From contig NZ_BCRO01000117.1 of the NCBI RefSeq assembly GCF_001552635.1, positions 1-34,416 of the forward strand: a stretch of 34,416 nucleotides of DNA, in the 5' to 3' direction. The notes beneath the pieces were generated by a model, which did not search any database, had not been told where the DNA came from, and worked only from the letters and a program-made list of their open reading frames with translations. The DNA comes from Actinomadura hibisca NBRC 15177. GTDB lineage: Bacteria > Actinomycetota > Actinomycetes > Streptosporangiales > Streptosporangiaceae. Positions 22,545-31,051 of this stretch are shown here, piece by piece. Every line of letters begins with the position of its first letter. Positions within the stretch are counted from its first letter, which is position 1. Position numbers and translations under genes: made by a program.

Positions 22545-23396
22545 ATGACGGCGAGTTCGGGGGCGGGTCCGGAACGGCCACCGGAGCTGACCAGGCCCGA
22601 CCAGCCGTTGCCCCAGCGGCCCGCGGCGCCCCCGCCCCCCGGCGGCACGGCCACCGCCACCGACCTGACCCCGCCCGCGGCGGACCCGGGCGACGGCGGC
22701 GGCAGCGGCGCCAACTGGCACCGCTGGCACTACCCGATCGGCGCCTTCCTGGTCTGCTACGGGCTCACCTCGCTGGTCACCACCGTGATCGACTGGACCG
22801 CGCTGCGCGCGGAGCTCGGCGGGTACCTGGGCTCGGGCGTGGCGACCCCGGCGCTGGTCGCCATCAAGGTCGTGCAGGTCCTGCTGGTGCTGATCACGCT
22901 GGCCGGGCTGGTGCGCCGCCGGGACGTGTGGTTCCTGCCCGCGCTGTTCGGGTGGGCGGCCGGGTTCGGCGTGTTCCTGGTGCTGGACGTCGTCAAGGGC
23001 AAGTGGACGGGCCTGCTGGAGCACGGCGCGTACCTGGTGGGGTTCGCGGTGCTGCTGTTCCTGTCGTACGGGTTCAGCGTCAAGGCCCGCGTGGGCCGCC
23101 GCGAGGCCGCCGCCGTCCCGGAGCCGGACCCCGCGCAGCCGGACGCCGCGCCCCGGCCGACCGGGCTGACCCGCACGCAGGAGTTCGCGCTGGCGGCGCT
23201 CAGCCGGTGGCAGCGCGGCCAGCAGGGCGGCCCTGGCGTGCCGCCGCAGGGGCAGGGCGGCCAGGTTCCGCCGCAGGGCGGGCCGGTGCCACCGCAGGGC
23301 GGACCGGTCCCTCCGCAGGGCGGACCCGTGCCGCCGCAGGTCCCGCCGCAGGGCGGGCCCGGCGTGCCCCCGCAGGGTCCGCCGGCCGGCTCCTGA
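22545..23396 (+). CDS. Membrane protein with Pro/Gln repeat tail
   Basis: The 283-residue protein has a Pro/Thr-rich cytoplasmic N-terminus (1 to about 60), four hydrophobic helices (YPIGAFLVCYGLTSLVTTVI, LVAIKVVQVLLVLITLAGLV, VWFLPALFGWAAGFGVFLVL, YLVGFAVLLFLSYGFSV), a charged stretch and a C-terminal tail of GGPVPPQ repeats. No family is recognised. GTG at 22542 and ATG at 22545 both have AAGGG some nine bases upstream; ATG is chosen. A hairpin overlaps its stop, and the convergent dehydrogenase gene ends 22 bases away. The Pro/Gln tail may bind partners, but that is speculative. Confidence 0.75.
   Translation: MTASSGAGPERPPELTRPDQPLPQRPAAPPPPGGTATATDLTPPAADPGDGGGSGANWHRWHYPIGAFLVCYGLTSLVTTVIDWTALRAELGGYLGSGVATPALVAIKVVQVLLVLITLAGLVRRRDVWFLPALFGWAAGFGVFLVLDVVKGKWTGLLEHGAYLVGFAVLLFLSYGFSVKARVGRREAAAVPEPDPAQPDAAPRPTGLTRTQEFALAALSRWQRGQQGGPGVPPQGQGGQVPPQGGPVPPQGGPVPPQGGPVPPQVPPQGGPGVPPQGPPAGS
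23256..23339 (+). repeat. 21-bp coding repeat (GGPVPPQ-like units)
   Basis: Four in-frame 21-bp units at 23256-23276, 23277-23297, 23298-23318 and 23319-23339 encode GGQVPPQ and then three copies of GGPVPPQ. Units differ mostly at third codon positions, so the protein sequence is what has been kept. Confidence 0.85.
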
Positions 23397-23410
23397 GAGC
23401 GGGCCGGCGG
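23379..23410. terminator. Stem-loop between convergent membrane protein and dehydrogenase genes
   Basis: CCGCCGGCC at 23379-23387 pairs with GGCCGGCGG at 23402-23410. The stem begins inside the last codons of the membrane-protein gene and could end transcription from both sides. Confidence 0.5.
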
Positions 23411-23417
23411 CCCCGGC

Positions 23418-24485
23418 TCACGGCACCACGACGATCTTCGCGTGCTCGTCGGGACGCCCGAGGTCGGCGAACGCCCCGGCCACGCCCTCCAGCCCGACCG
23501 TCCCGGTGATGATGGACCCGGCGTCGATGCGCCCCTCGGCGATGGCGTGCAGCGTCGCCCCGTACTCGGCCGGGTAGGCCCCGAACGTGCCGCGCAGCGT
23601 CAGCTCCTTGGTGGCGGCCACGCCCGGCTCGATCCGGTCGGACTGCATGCAGACCCCCACCACCATGATGGTGCCCCCGGCGGGCGCGCCGTCGATGGCC
23701 TGCTGGAGGACGCCGGGCACGCCGACGCACTCGAACACCACCGAGCCCCGCGCCCCGACGCCCAGCAGCTCGGCGGCGATGCGGTCCACGGTGCCGACCG
23801 GCACGCCGAGGTCGGCCCACCGCCCGTAGGGCGAGGCGACCGCCGGGTCGATCAGCTCGTCCGCGCCCAGCCCCTCGGCGAGCGCGCGGCGGCCCGGCGA
23901 GAAGTCCACCGCGAGCACCGGGCCGTGCCCGCGCGCCTTGAGGGCCGCGACGACGCCGAGCCCGATCGGGCCGAGGCCCAGCACCACCGCGACGTCGTCG
24001 GGGCCGATGCCGCTGCGGTCCACCGCGCGGGCGGCGACCGAGAACGGCTCGGTGATCGCGGCGACCTTCGGGTCCAGCCCGTCCGGCACCGCCATCGTCA
24101 GGCCCTCGTTCAGGATCATGTACTCGCCGTAGCCGCCGGGGAACATCGGCGCGTACCCGATGATCCCCGCGCCCTGCGGCCCGATGCCGATCGGCGGCCC
24201 GCACACCACCGTGCCCACCGGCAGCGCCCGCTGGGTGCCGGGCCCGTACTCGACGATCTCCCCGGCGAACTCGTGGCCGAACACCAGGCCGTCGCGCGGG
24301 TCGTAGGGGGTGCCGCCCGAGCGCCGGGTGGTCTCCATGAAGCCCTCGGGGTCGCTCAGCGCGTGCAGGTCCGAGCCGCAGATCCCGCAGGCCAGCGTCC
24401 GCACCAGGAGCTGGCCCTCCAGCGGCACCGGGGCGGGCACCTCGGTCACGATCATTGTGTTGTCCTTGGTCAGCGCGGCGCGCAT
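23418..24485 (-). CDS. Zinc-dependent medium-chain dehydrogenase (alcohol/polyol type)
   Basis: The 355-residue protein is a medium-chain dehydrogenase/reductase. The catalytic zinc site is CGICGSDLHAL with its ligand Cys, then GHEFAGEIVEYG with the His-Glu pair; the nucleotide-binding fold carries VLGLGPIGLGVVAALKARG. The usual four-Cys structural-zinc loop after GHEF is missing: PPIGIGPQGAGIIGYAPMF replaces it, as in some branches. It most likely oxidises a secondary alcohol or polyol with NAD(P)+, but the substrate is unknown. The start is ATG 24485 with GGGAG six bases upstream. An open frame continues upstream as far as 27290, but it is antisense to the M14 gene and not coding. It stands alone, with inverted repeats upstream that may be operators. 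Confidence 0.88.
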   Translation of the reverse strand: MRAALTKDNTMIVTEVPAPVPLEGQLLVRTLACGICGSDLHALSDPEGFMETTRRSGGTPYDPRDGLVFGHEFAGEIVEYGPGTQRALPVGTVVCGPPIGIGPQGAGIIGYAPMFPGGYGEYMILNEGLTMAVPDGLDPKVAAITEPFSVAARAVDRSGIGPDDVAVVLGLGPIGLGVVAALKARGHGPVLAVDFSPGRRALAEGLGADELIDPAVASPYGRWADLGVPVGTVDRIAAELLGVGARGSVVFECVGVPGVLQQAIDGAPAGGTIMVVGVCMQSDRIEPGVAATKELTLRGTFGAYPAEYGATLHAIAEGRIDAGSIITGTVGLEGVAGAFADLGRPDEHAKIVVVP

Positions 24486-24560
24486 GGGGGCTCCCGTCGT
24501 CGGCGGCGAATGGACCGGTTCCCGCACCGAACCATGTCCGCCGCTCCGGCGGTAGAGCCG

Positions 24561-24599
24561 GACGCCACCGTTCGCTGGCGTCTTTTGCCAGCACGGCAA
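24561..24599. promoter_or_regulatory. Two inverted repeats upstream of the dehydrogenase gene
   Basis: GACGCCA at 24561-24567 and TGGCGTC at 24576-24582 are complementary across eight bases; TTGCC at 24585-24589 and GGCAA at 24595-24599 are complementary across five. They lie 76-115 bases upstream of the dehydrogenase start and 118-156 bases upstream of the M14 gene start. They may be regulator sites for either gene. Confidence 0.4.
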
Positions 24600-24716
24600 G
24601 GAACGCGACCGTTCCCGGACGTCCGCCGTCAACGACGCCGCCCCATCAACCGGCTCGGCGATCTTGGCAGAACTTGCCGTTGGTGAACGATTTTCACGGT
24701 GCGAGCTTTGGGGCTC

Positions 24717-27248
24717 ATGAGAGCCCGATCCCTCGCCTGGTCGGCGGTGCTGGCCGCGTCGCTGGCGGCGCCGGCCTCGCTCGCCCAGAGCGCCGCCGCC
24801 GCGCCGGCCGCACCGCCCGCCGCCTGCGACCCCACCGGGACCGCCCCCGCCTACCGGGGCAAGGTCCCCTCCCCCAAGCAGGTCCTCGGCATCGAGTTCG
24901 GCGAGCGGCAGGTCACCGCCGCCGAGTCCGACCGCTACCTGGAGACGGTCGCCGCCAAGAGCGAGCGCGTCGTCTCCGGCACCCTCGCCACGTCGGCCCA
25001 GGGACGTCCCCTCAAGTACGCCATCGTGGGCCGCCCCGAGACCCTCACCCGCGCCGGGCTCGCCAAGGTGCGCGGCGAGGCGGCGCTGCTGCGCAACCCC
25101 GCGACCCCGGCGAAGCTCGCCGCGCGCATCGCCGAGCGCGGCGTGCCGATCCTGTGGGTCAGCGGCAACGTGCACGGCAACGAGCCGAGCGGCACCGACG
25201 CCGCGCTGCGGGTGCTGCGCGACCTCGGCGACCGCAGCGACTGCGCCGCCACCAACATCCTGAACAACGCGCTGGTCGTGGTGCTGCCGACGCAGAACCC
25301 CGACGGCCGCGAGAACAACGTGCGGCAGAACGCCTACGGCTTCGACATGAACCGCGACTGGTTCGCGCGCACGCAGCCCGAGACCGAGGGCAAGCTGGCG
25401 ATGCTGAACCAGTACCCCCCGGCGCTCTACATCGACGCGCACGAGATGGGCGGCACGTCCTACTTCTTCCCGCCCAACGCCGACCCGATCTACCACGAGA
25501 CGCCCGAGCAGGCGATCGGGTGGATCAACGACGTGTACGGCGCGGCGATGATCAAGGAGTTCACCCGGCGGGGCATCGACTTCTTCAACCGCGACACCTA
25601 CGACCTGTTCTACCAGGGCTACGGCGACACGGTCCCGACCACCGCCTTCCACGCGGCCGGGATGACCTACGAGAAGGGCAGCGCCAGCCCCTACCCCGAG
25701 CGGGTCGAGGAGCAGTACCTCACCCAGTGGGTGTCGCTGTCGGCCGCCGCCGCCAACCGGCGCAGGGTGCTCACCGAGTGGCACCAGATGAGCGTGGACG
25801 CCTACGCGCAGGGCAAGGCGGGGCAGCTCGAACCCAACCACGTCTACAACCCGCCGAACCAGATCGACCGGCCGGTGCCCGACCGCAAGGTGCGGCACTA
25901 CTTCCTGCGCGACGAGCCCGCCAAGCGCGCCGAGGTCCGCACCATCGTGCGGCGGCTCCAGCGCATGGGCGTGCGCGTCGACAAGCTCGTCACGCCGCTG
26001 ACCGTGCCGGACTACAAGGAGTACGGCCGCCCCGAGGGCCGGGCGACGCTGCCCGCCGGGACCTACCACGTCTCCATGGCGCAGGCCCAGAAGCACTGGA
26101 TCCAGGCCATGCTGAACGAGGACTCCTACACCCCGTTCCCCTACTTCTACGACGTGACGGCGTGGAGCATGCCGCTGCTCGGCAACGTGTCGGGCGGCTC
26201 GTCCGGCGCGGACCTGCGCCCGCGCGCCCTGCCGCTGCCGACGCTGCCCGCCGAGCACACCGGCAAGCCGGGCAAGGCCCCGAAGATCGGCGTGCTCCAG
26301 CTCTCCGCGACCTCCACCGACGCCCGCCAGTCGGTCGGCTGGCTCCGGCACCGCCTGGACCGCGAGTGGAAGCTGCCGTTCACCCTGCTCACCCCGGCCG
26401 ACGTGGCCGCGGGCAAGCTGGCGGGCGTGCAGGTCCTGCTGACCCCGAACGGCCCCGCCGCGACCGCGCACACCGCCCTCGGCGACGCCGGGCGCGCCGC
26501 GCTCCAGCAGTGGACGCAGAACGGCGGCCGGTACGTCGGCTGGCAGGGCGGCGCGGAACTCGCCGCGCGGCTCGGCCTGACCACCACCACGCTCAGCGAC
26601 CCGACCTCCGACGTGCCCGGCACCATGTTCCGGGTGACGGTGGACGGCAAGAGCCCGCTGGCCAAGAACGTCGGGCCGACGGCCTGGTCGTTCTACGCCT
26701 ACGACCTGGTGATGCGGCAGCCCGACCCGGCCAAGGTCGCCGTCGCCTACCCGCCGACGACCTCGCCGCAGTGGTTCGTGTCGGGCTTCGAGCGGGGCTC
26801 GGCCGAGCTGGGCGGCACCGCCGCCGTCACCGACGAGCGGGTCGGCAAGGGCCGCACGGTGCTGTTCGGCGCGGAGCCGAACTTCCGGGCGTTCTCCGAC
26901 GGCACGGCCAAGCTGCTCCACAACGCGATCCTCGGCCCGAACCCGGTCGCGAAGGTGGCGGCGCTGGCCGCGCCCGCGCCGTCGTCCGGGCAGGCGAAGC
27001 AGGCCGGGTCGCTGATCCAGGCAGAGTCGCCGATCCGGGTGTCGGTCAAGGCCGGTGACGCCGGGAAGGCCGCGGCGCTGCTGCGCTCGGTCGGCGCGCG
27101 GTGGAGCGAGCGGCGCAGCGGCGACGCCGTCCACTACGTGATCGACAACCCGCGGGGCCTGGCCGCCGACCAGCACCCGTTCGCGGGACGGCTGCCGTCG
27201 CTGATCCGCAAGGCCGGGATCGCCCCGATCGCGGTCACCCTGCCGTAA
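24717..27248 (+). CDS. Secreted M14 zinc carboxypeptidase with C-terminal GATase-like domain
   Basis: The 843-residue exported protein has a Sec signal (MRARSLAWSAVLAASLAAPA, cleavage near AQSAAAAP) and a metallocarboxypeptidase domain with the zinc motif HGNEPSG (His153, Glu156), then NPDGREN, the substrate-carboxylate motif DMNRDW, the third zinc ligand His242 in DAHEMGG and a probable catalytic Glu319 in GMTYEKG. After about residue 540 the sequence changes to a GATase1-like alpha/beta domain (KIGVLQLSATSTDARQSV) and further beta-rich modules. It probably cleaves C-terminal residues from peptides outside the cell. The start taken is ATG 24717; GTG at 24699 in frame is possible. A strong terminator follows the stop. 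Confidence 0.88.
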   Translation: MRARSLAWSAVLAASLAAPASLAQSAAAAPAAPPAACDPTGTAPAYRGKVPSPKQVLGIEFGERQVTAAESDRYLETVAAKSERVVSGTLATSAQGRPLKYAIVGRPETLTRAGLAKVRGEAALLRNPATPAKLAARIAERGVPILWVSGNVHGNEPSGTDAALRVLRDLGDRSDCAATNILNNALVVVLPTQNPDGRENNVRQNAYGFDMNRDWFARTQPETEGKLAMLNQYPPALYIDAHEMGGTSYFFPPNADPIYHETPEQAIGWINDVYGAAMIKEFTRRGIDFFNRDTYDLFYQGYGDTVPTTAFHAAGMTYEKGSASPYPERVEEQYLTQWVSLSAAAANRRRVLTEWHQMSVDAYAQGKAGQLEPNHVYNPPNQIDRPVPDRKVRHYFLRDEPAKRAEVRTIVRRLQRMGVRVDKLVTPLTVPDYKEYGRPEGRATLPAGTYHVSMAQAQKHWIQAMLNEDSYTPFPYFYDVTAWSMPLLGNVSGGSSGADLRPRALPLPTLPAEHTGKPGKAPKIGVLQLSATSTDARQSVGWLRHRLDREWKLPFTLLTPADVAAGKLAGVQVLLTPNGPAATAHTALGDAGRAALQQWTQNGGRYVGWQGGAELAARLGLTTTTLSDPTSDVPGTMFRVTVDGKSPLAKNVGPTAWSFYAYDLVMRQPDPAKVAVAYPPTTSPQWFVSGFERGSAELGGTAAVTDERVGKGRTVLFGAEPNFRAFSDGTAKLLHNAILGPNPVAKVAALAAPAPSSGQAKQAGSLIQAESPIRVSVKAGDAGKAAALLRSVGARWSERRSGDAVHYVIDNPRGLAADQHPFAGRLPSLIRKAGIAPIAVTLP

Positions 27249-27270
27249 CGGGCACTGCCGTAACGAACGA

Positions 27271-27303
27271 GAAGGGCGGGCCGGACGCACCGGCCCGCCC
27301 TTC
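27271..27303. terminator. Bidirectional terminator between M14 and PTH2-like genes
   Basis: A perfect 14-bp stem (GAAGGGCGGGCCGG at 27271-27284, complement at 27290-27303) surrounds a 5-base loop. It lies 22 bases past the M14 stop and 7 bases past the stop of the convergent gene, whose end it also serves. Confidence 0.8.
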
Positions 27304-27309
27304 CCCTTG

Positions 27310-27984
27310 TCAGCGCACGATCCAGGCGATGGCGGTCATCGTCCCGGGTGCGACCTCGGTGAACCCGCCGTCGCGCACCGCGACCGTGGCGTGCTCCACG
27401 CACTTGTCCCAAGGCACGTCGCGCGCGAGGTGGACGCGCAACCCGCCCTCCATCCAGGCGGTCACGTCGGCGGCCGACGCCTGCCGCAGCAGGAGCTGGG
27501 CGGCGTGCCCGCACTGCGCGGCGGCCTTGCCCGTGGTGATGGTGACGCCGGGGTTGAGGGCGATCGCGGCGTAGGGCGGCTCCGGCGGCGGCTTGGGATC
27601 GTCCTCGTCGTCGGGCAGGTCGAGCCCCGCCACCTGGAGCTTCGCGATCTGCGGCGGCACCTCGGCCACGGGAGACGGCACGAACGCCCGCACCTGCGCC
27701 CCGTTGACGTCCACGGTGACGCCGGGCAACTCCTGGACCTCCGGCCAGCGCACCCCGCGTGCCCGCCGGGCGACCTTCCGGATACGGCGCGACTCCCATT
27801 CGCGGATCGGCTCGGCCCATTCGCCGTCGGGACCGGCGGCGCGCGGGTCGGTCAGCAGTTCCACCACCGCGGTCGCGGCGGCCTCGCAGACGGCCGAGTG
27901 GGTGGGCGGATCGGCCTTCTCCGCCCGCACCACCAGCTGCATCGCCCACGGCGGATCGTCTCTGGGGTCGTGTTCAGGTCGCAC
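27310..27984 (-). CDS. PTH2-domain (peptidyl-tRNA hydrolase II-like) protein
   Basis: The C-terminal half of this 224-residue protein carries the PTH2 signature: TTGKAAAQCGHAAQLLLRQ (151-169) and VAVRDGGFTEVAPGTMTAIAW (201-221). These match the GK.AAQC.HA and D.G.T.V.PG.. motifs of archaeal and eukaryotic Pth2 enzymes. PTH2 proteins free peptides from stalled peptidyl-tRNA. The N-terminal half (about 11-100, MQLVVRAEKADPP and onward) is an extra domain of unknown role, and an acidic, Pro-rich linker (DLPDDEDDPKPPPEPP) joins the two. The start is uncertain: GTG 27984 is used because homologous sequence seems to extend before the ATG at 27942, but neither has a good ribosome site. Housekeeping Pth1 is probably elsewhere in the genome. 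Confidence 0.78.
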   Translation of the reverse strand: MRPEHDPRDDPPWAMQLVVRAEKADPPTHSAVCEAAATAVVELLTDPRAAGPDGEWAEPIREWESRRIRKVARRARGVRWPEVQELPGVTVDVNGAQVRAFVPSPVAEVPPQIAKLQVAGLDLPDDEDDPKPPPEPPYAAIALNPGVTITTGKAAAQCGHAAQLLLRQASAADVTAWMEGGLRVHLARDVPWDKCVEHATVAVRDGGFTEVAPGTMTAIAWIVR

Positions 27985-28090
27985 CTCGGCAGTATTCCAC
28001 CGCCAATCTCCCGCCCCGCGCGTGACTTTCCTGCGGCTTATGTGGGTACGGCGAGGTACACGGCGGGAGAGGTCGGGTCGGAGGTCACCG

Positions 28091-29152
28091 GTGACCAGTG
28101 GTGCCTGGGGCAATTCCATCCCCGGAGTGGGGACGTTCTTCGTCGGGATCGACGTCGCGCCGGGCCGGTACCGGTGCCTGGACGGCAAGGGCGGCTGGTG
28201 GGTGCGGTTCACCGGGCCGGGCGGCGGCGACCCGGTCGGGTCCTGGCCGCTTCCGGCGGGGCCCGCCGAGATCGAGATCGCGCCCACCGACTTCGCGTTC
28301 GAGACGCACGTCGGCGGCCAGTGGGAGCGCCTCGCGCCCGCACGTTCGCCCGACGGCGGGGCCCCGCTGCGGCCGGTCGCCGACCCCACGCTGCGCGAGG
28401 AGCTGGACGTGGTGGTGATGCGGCGGCGGCCGCTGGTGTGGCTGGCCCCGCTGACGGTGCTGGGCGTGGGGCTGGCGGGCTCGGTGTTCCTCGGCACGTT
28501 GTGGCTGCTGGGCATGGCGATGATGGCGACGCTGATCGCGCTGGGCACCCCGTCGGTCTCGCTGGACCTCCAGCGCGCCCGCGAACTGGACCGCCGCCGC
28601 GACCGCTACCTGGTGCCCGAGGACCTCGACGACCCGGCCCGCGACCTGCTCGGCCGGGTGCAGGCCGCCATCGACACCGTCCGCGACTCGGCCGTCAACC
28701 GGGAGGGCATGCTCGACACCGTCGACAACGCCGTCACCCTGCCCCGCCAGGAGTGGGAGATCGCGCAGGTGCTGGCCCGCCAGTCCAAACTGCGCGGCGA
28801 GCAGGAGGAGGCGGGCGCGACCGGCATCCCGGAGGTGGCGGCGGCGCTGGAGCCGCTGCGCGCCAAGCTGGAGATCTCCGTTCAGGCGGTGACCAGGCGA
28901 GTGGAGGCGTTGGAACGTTACGCCGAGCGCACCCGCGCCGCCGACGAGGCGCTGCGCGCGCATCGCCATCTGGAGGTGCTGGCGGCCCGCGCGCACGAGT
29001 ACGACGAGCTGCTGGCCGACACCGTCCGCGACGACCTGGCGCTGCCCGCCATCGAACGCCTGACGGCCCAGAGCGACGCGCTCGCCCAGACGTTGCGCAC
29101 CCGCCTCACCGAAGCCGCCGAAGCAGGCGACGAACTCCCCCCGGCTACCTAG
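28091..29152 (+). CDS. Membrane-anchored coiled-coil protein with PGxYRC-type N-terminal domain
   Basis: The 353-residue protein has a short beta-rich N-terminal domain with GTFFVGIDVAPGRYRCLD (14-31), a motif shared with small actinobacterial extracellular or cell-surface domains, then two close membrane helices (about 115-152). A long, charged helical region (160-345) follows, with Leu/Ala heptads typical of a coiled coil (RRVEALERYAERTRAADEAL). Topology may place both ends on the same side. The start is GTG 28091, six bases after GGAGG. It is the only gene on its strand in this interval, and its TAG stop overlaps the convergent UbiA stop at a shared CTAG. I do not recognise a named family. 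Confidence 0.75.
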   Translation: MTSGAWGNSIPGVGTFFVGIDVAPGRYRCLDGKGGWWVRFTGPGGGDPVGSWPLPAGPAEIEIAPTDFAFETHVGGQWERLAPARSPDGGAPLRPVADPTLREELDVVVMRRRPLVWLAPLTVLGVGLAGSVFLGTLWLLGMAMMATLIALGTPSVSLDLQRARELDRRRDRYLVPEDLDDPARDLLGRVQAAIDTVRDSAVNREGMLDTVDNAVTLPRQEWEIAQVLARQSKLRGEQEEAGATGIPEVAAALEPLRAKLEISVQAVTRRVEALERYAERTRAADEALRAHRHLEVLAARAHEYDELLADTVRDDLALPAIERLTAQSDALAQTLRTRLTEAAEAGDELPPAT

Positions 29153-30108
29153 AACACACTGGTATAAGCGAGAGCGAACACCACACAAGGAATCAGGAAC
29201 GCCCAGCTCGCGACGATGATGCCGTGCAGCACCTCAGCCGGTTCCCGGGCGCGGCCCAGGTAGTGGTGGTAGACGGCGACCAGCACGGGGGCGCTGACCG
29301 CCTGCACCCAGAACACCCGCTGCGGGAACACCTCGCCGAGCGCGGCCAGCACCACCGTGACGGCGCACGCCGCCGTCCAGGCCGCCAGGCCCAGCCGGTA
29401 GGCGGCGCGCGGGCCGAGCCGCACGGCGATGGTGGTGTAGCCGCTGGCGAGGTCGGCCCGGTAGTCGGTCACCGTGGTCGGGACATAGAGGGCCACCGCC
29501 ACCAGCACGCCGGTGACGGCCATGATCCAAGGGAAGCCGTCCAGCGGGCGCACCGACGTCCAGCCCGCCATCAACGCGAAGCCGCCGACGCCGACGGCGT
29601 TGGTGGCGACGTCGAAGCCGGGCCGGTCTTTCAGCCGGACCGGCGGCACGCTGTAGAGCCAGCCCAGCGCCAGGAAACCCAGGGTGACCAGGGCGAACGC
29701 GGGCCGTACGGTCAGCGCGACCAGAAGGGAGGCGGCGGCGGTGAGGTGCGCGGCGACCAGCGCGGCGCGCACCGACATCCGGCCGCGGGCGAGCGGCGCG
29801 CCGTCCTTGCGCGGGTTGCGCAGGTCGCCGTCGAGGTCGCAGGCGTCGTTGATGGCCAGGACTGCGAGCCACACCAGCGGACCCCACACCACCAGACCAG
29901 TGAGCACCGGGGCGAGGGCGGCCGGGCAGGACGCGGTCGGCGGCGCGCACACGTCCTGCCCGGCGACCAGCCACCGGGTGGCCAGCAGGTGGCCGACGTA
30001 GAAGGGAACGAGGGAGACCAGCCACAACGCGGGCCGGGCGATCAGCCAGAGGTCGAGCAGGAATCGGCCACCGGTCGCGACGGGCCGGGCACCGGAGCGG
30101 ACGCGCAT
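29149..30108 (-). CDS. UbiA-family prenyltransferase
   Basis: The 319-residue integral membrane enzyme has about nine hydrophobic helices, the first aspartate-rich motif NDACDLDGD (Asn87, Asp88, Asp91, Asp95) and the second motif DYRAD, together binding the Mg2+-diphosphate of a prenyl donor. UbiA enzymes attach isoprenoid chains to aromatic or other acceptors in quinone, heme and secondary metabolism. Nothing nearby tells which acceptor is used; no quinone or carotenoid biosynthesis genes adjoin. The extra Cys-containing loop (VCAPPTASCPA, 53-63) between helices is unusual. The start is ATG 30108 preceded by GGGTGA. Confidence 0.9.
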   Translation of the reverse strand: MRVRSGARPVATGGRFLLDLWLIARPALWLVSLVPFYVGHLLATRWLVAGQDVCAPPTASCPAALAPVLTGLVVWGPLVWLAVLAINDACDLDGDLRNPRKDGAPLARGRMSVRAALVAAHLTAAASLLVALTVRPAFALVTLGFLALGWLYSVPPVRLKDRPGFDVATNAVGVGGFALMAGWTSVRPLDGFPWIMAVTGVLVAVALYVPTTVTDYRADLASGYTTIAVRLGPRAAYRLGLAAWTAACAVTVVLAALGEVFPQRVFWVQAVSAPVLVAVYHHYLGRAREPAEVLHGIIVASWAFLIPCVVFALAYTSVF

Positions 30109-30270
30109 CGATCGTCACCCCCAGGGTGATCGAGAAATGCAGACACCCTCTATTAGACACTAAGTACAGTTAGAAGCCCGCCGCGACTTGTCCACAACCC
30201 CTCTCACTCTCCGAATCAGATCAATCACATGAAGTAAAATCGCCATGCGACCGGTAGCCGGAGGACACGC

Positions 30271-30993
30271 ATGAGCGAGGCCGAACAGCGCGAGGCGATA
30301 CGGGAGGTCCTGGACGAGTCGGCCTTCTACGCGGCCCGGGGCGTCCGCCCGCCCGCGCAGCGCGTGGAAGCGCCCCAGGTGGGCGTGGCGGTCGCGCGGC
30401 TGGCGGCGGCGACCCGGCACGAGCTGCTGACCTTCGACGACCCGTCCGGCTGCATCGGCCAGGGCGTGCCCGAACGTATGCTCCGGCACGCCGCGAGCTG
30501 CATGCACGACGCCGTGGCGCGGCTCCCCGACGTCCGCCAGATCACCTCGCGGCACGGCCTGGCGCAGGACGAGGAGCTGGGCACGATCGCCTGGCGTCAG
30601 GGCGGCCGGGCCCGCGTGATCCCGGCGATCCCGTTCCGGCTGGGGGTGCTGGACCGCAAGGTCGCGCTGCTGCCGCTGGATCTGGACGTCTTCTACAACG
30701 GGATGCTGGTGGTGCGCGACCCGAGCGTGGTGCGCGCGCTGCTGCGCGCCCACCGCCGCTGGTGGGACGCGGGCGACGACCCCGCCGCCGGGCGCGACCC
30801 GCACGCGCCGCCGCCGCACCTGGTCCCGGTGCTGGCGTGCCTGAACGAGGGGCTGTCCGACCGGGCCGGGGCGACGCGGACGGGCCTGTCGCCGCGCACC
30901 TACGCGCGTCGGGTCGCTGAGCTGCTGGAACTGCTGGGCACCACCCACCGATTCCAGGCCGGGGCACTCGCCGCGCGCCGGGGGTGGTTCTGA
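30271..30993 (+). CDS. HTH transcriptional regulator (LuxR-like C-terminal HTH)
   Basis: The 240-residue protein ends with a helix-turn-helix of the LuxR-like type used in actinomycete regulators: AGATRTGLSPRTYARRVAELLELLGTTHRFQAGALAARRGWF, where the recognition helix and closing ARRGWF are characteristic. The N-terminal part (1-190) is a probable sensor or dimerisation domain without a recognised cofactor motif. The start is ATG 30271 after GGAGG. The stop lies 58 bases before the dehalogenase-like gene, so the two may be one transcription unit and the regulator may respond to the hydrolase substrate. Confidence 0.75.
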   Translation: MSEAEQREAIREVLDESAFYAARGVRPPAQRVEAPQVGVAVARLAAATRHELLTFDDPSGCIGQGVPERMLRHAASCMHDAVARLPDVRQITSRHGLAQDEELGTIAWRQGGRARVIPAIPFRLGVLDRKVALLPLDLDVFYNGMLVVRDPSVVRALLRAHRRWWDAGDDPAAGRDPHAPPPHLVPVLACLNEGLSDRAGATRTGLSPRTYARRVAELLELLGTTHRFQAGALAARRGWF

Positions 30994-31051
30994 TCATCTT
31001 CAAGGAGGTATGTCTGGGAGGTCTGATCCATTCACAGCGGGGAGACCGACC

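Noticed and set aside
23418..27290. A continuous minus-strand frame of 1290 codons ending as the dehydrogenase
   Set aside because: Only its last 355 codons have family motifs. The rest is antisense to the M14 gene and reads as Arg/Gly/Val-rich sequence.
27307..30129. Plus-strand open frame of 940 codons across the PTH2, coiled-coil and UbiA genes
   Set aside because: It has no domain or ribosome site and overlaps three supported genes in other frames.
31010..31051. Upstream in-frame ATG for the dehalogenase-like gene next to a strong AAGGAGG
   Set aside because: The ATG lies only one base from the ribosome site, too close for initiation. ATG 31052 has GGGGAG at a normal distance and matches the family's N-terminus.
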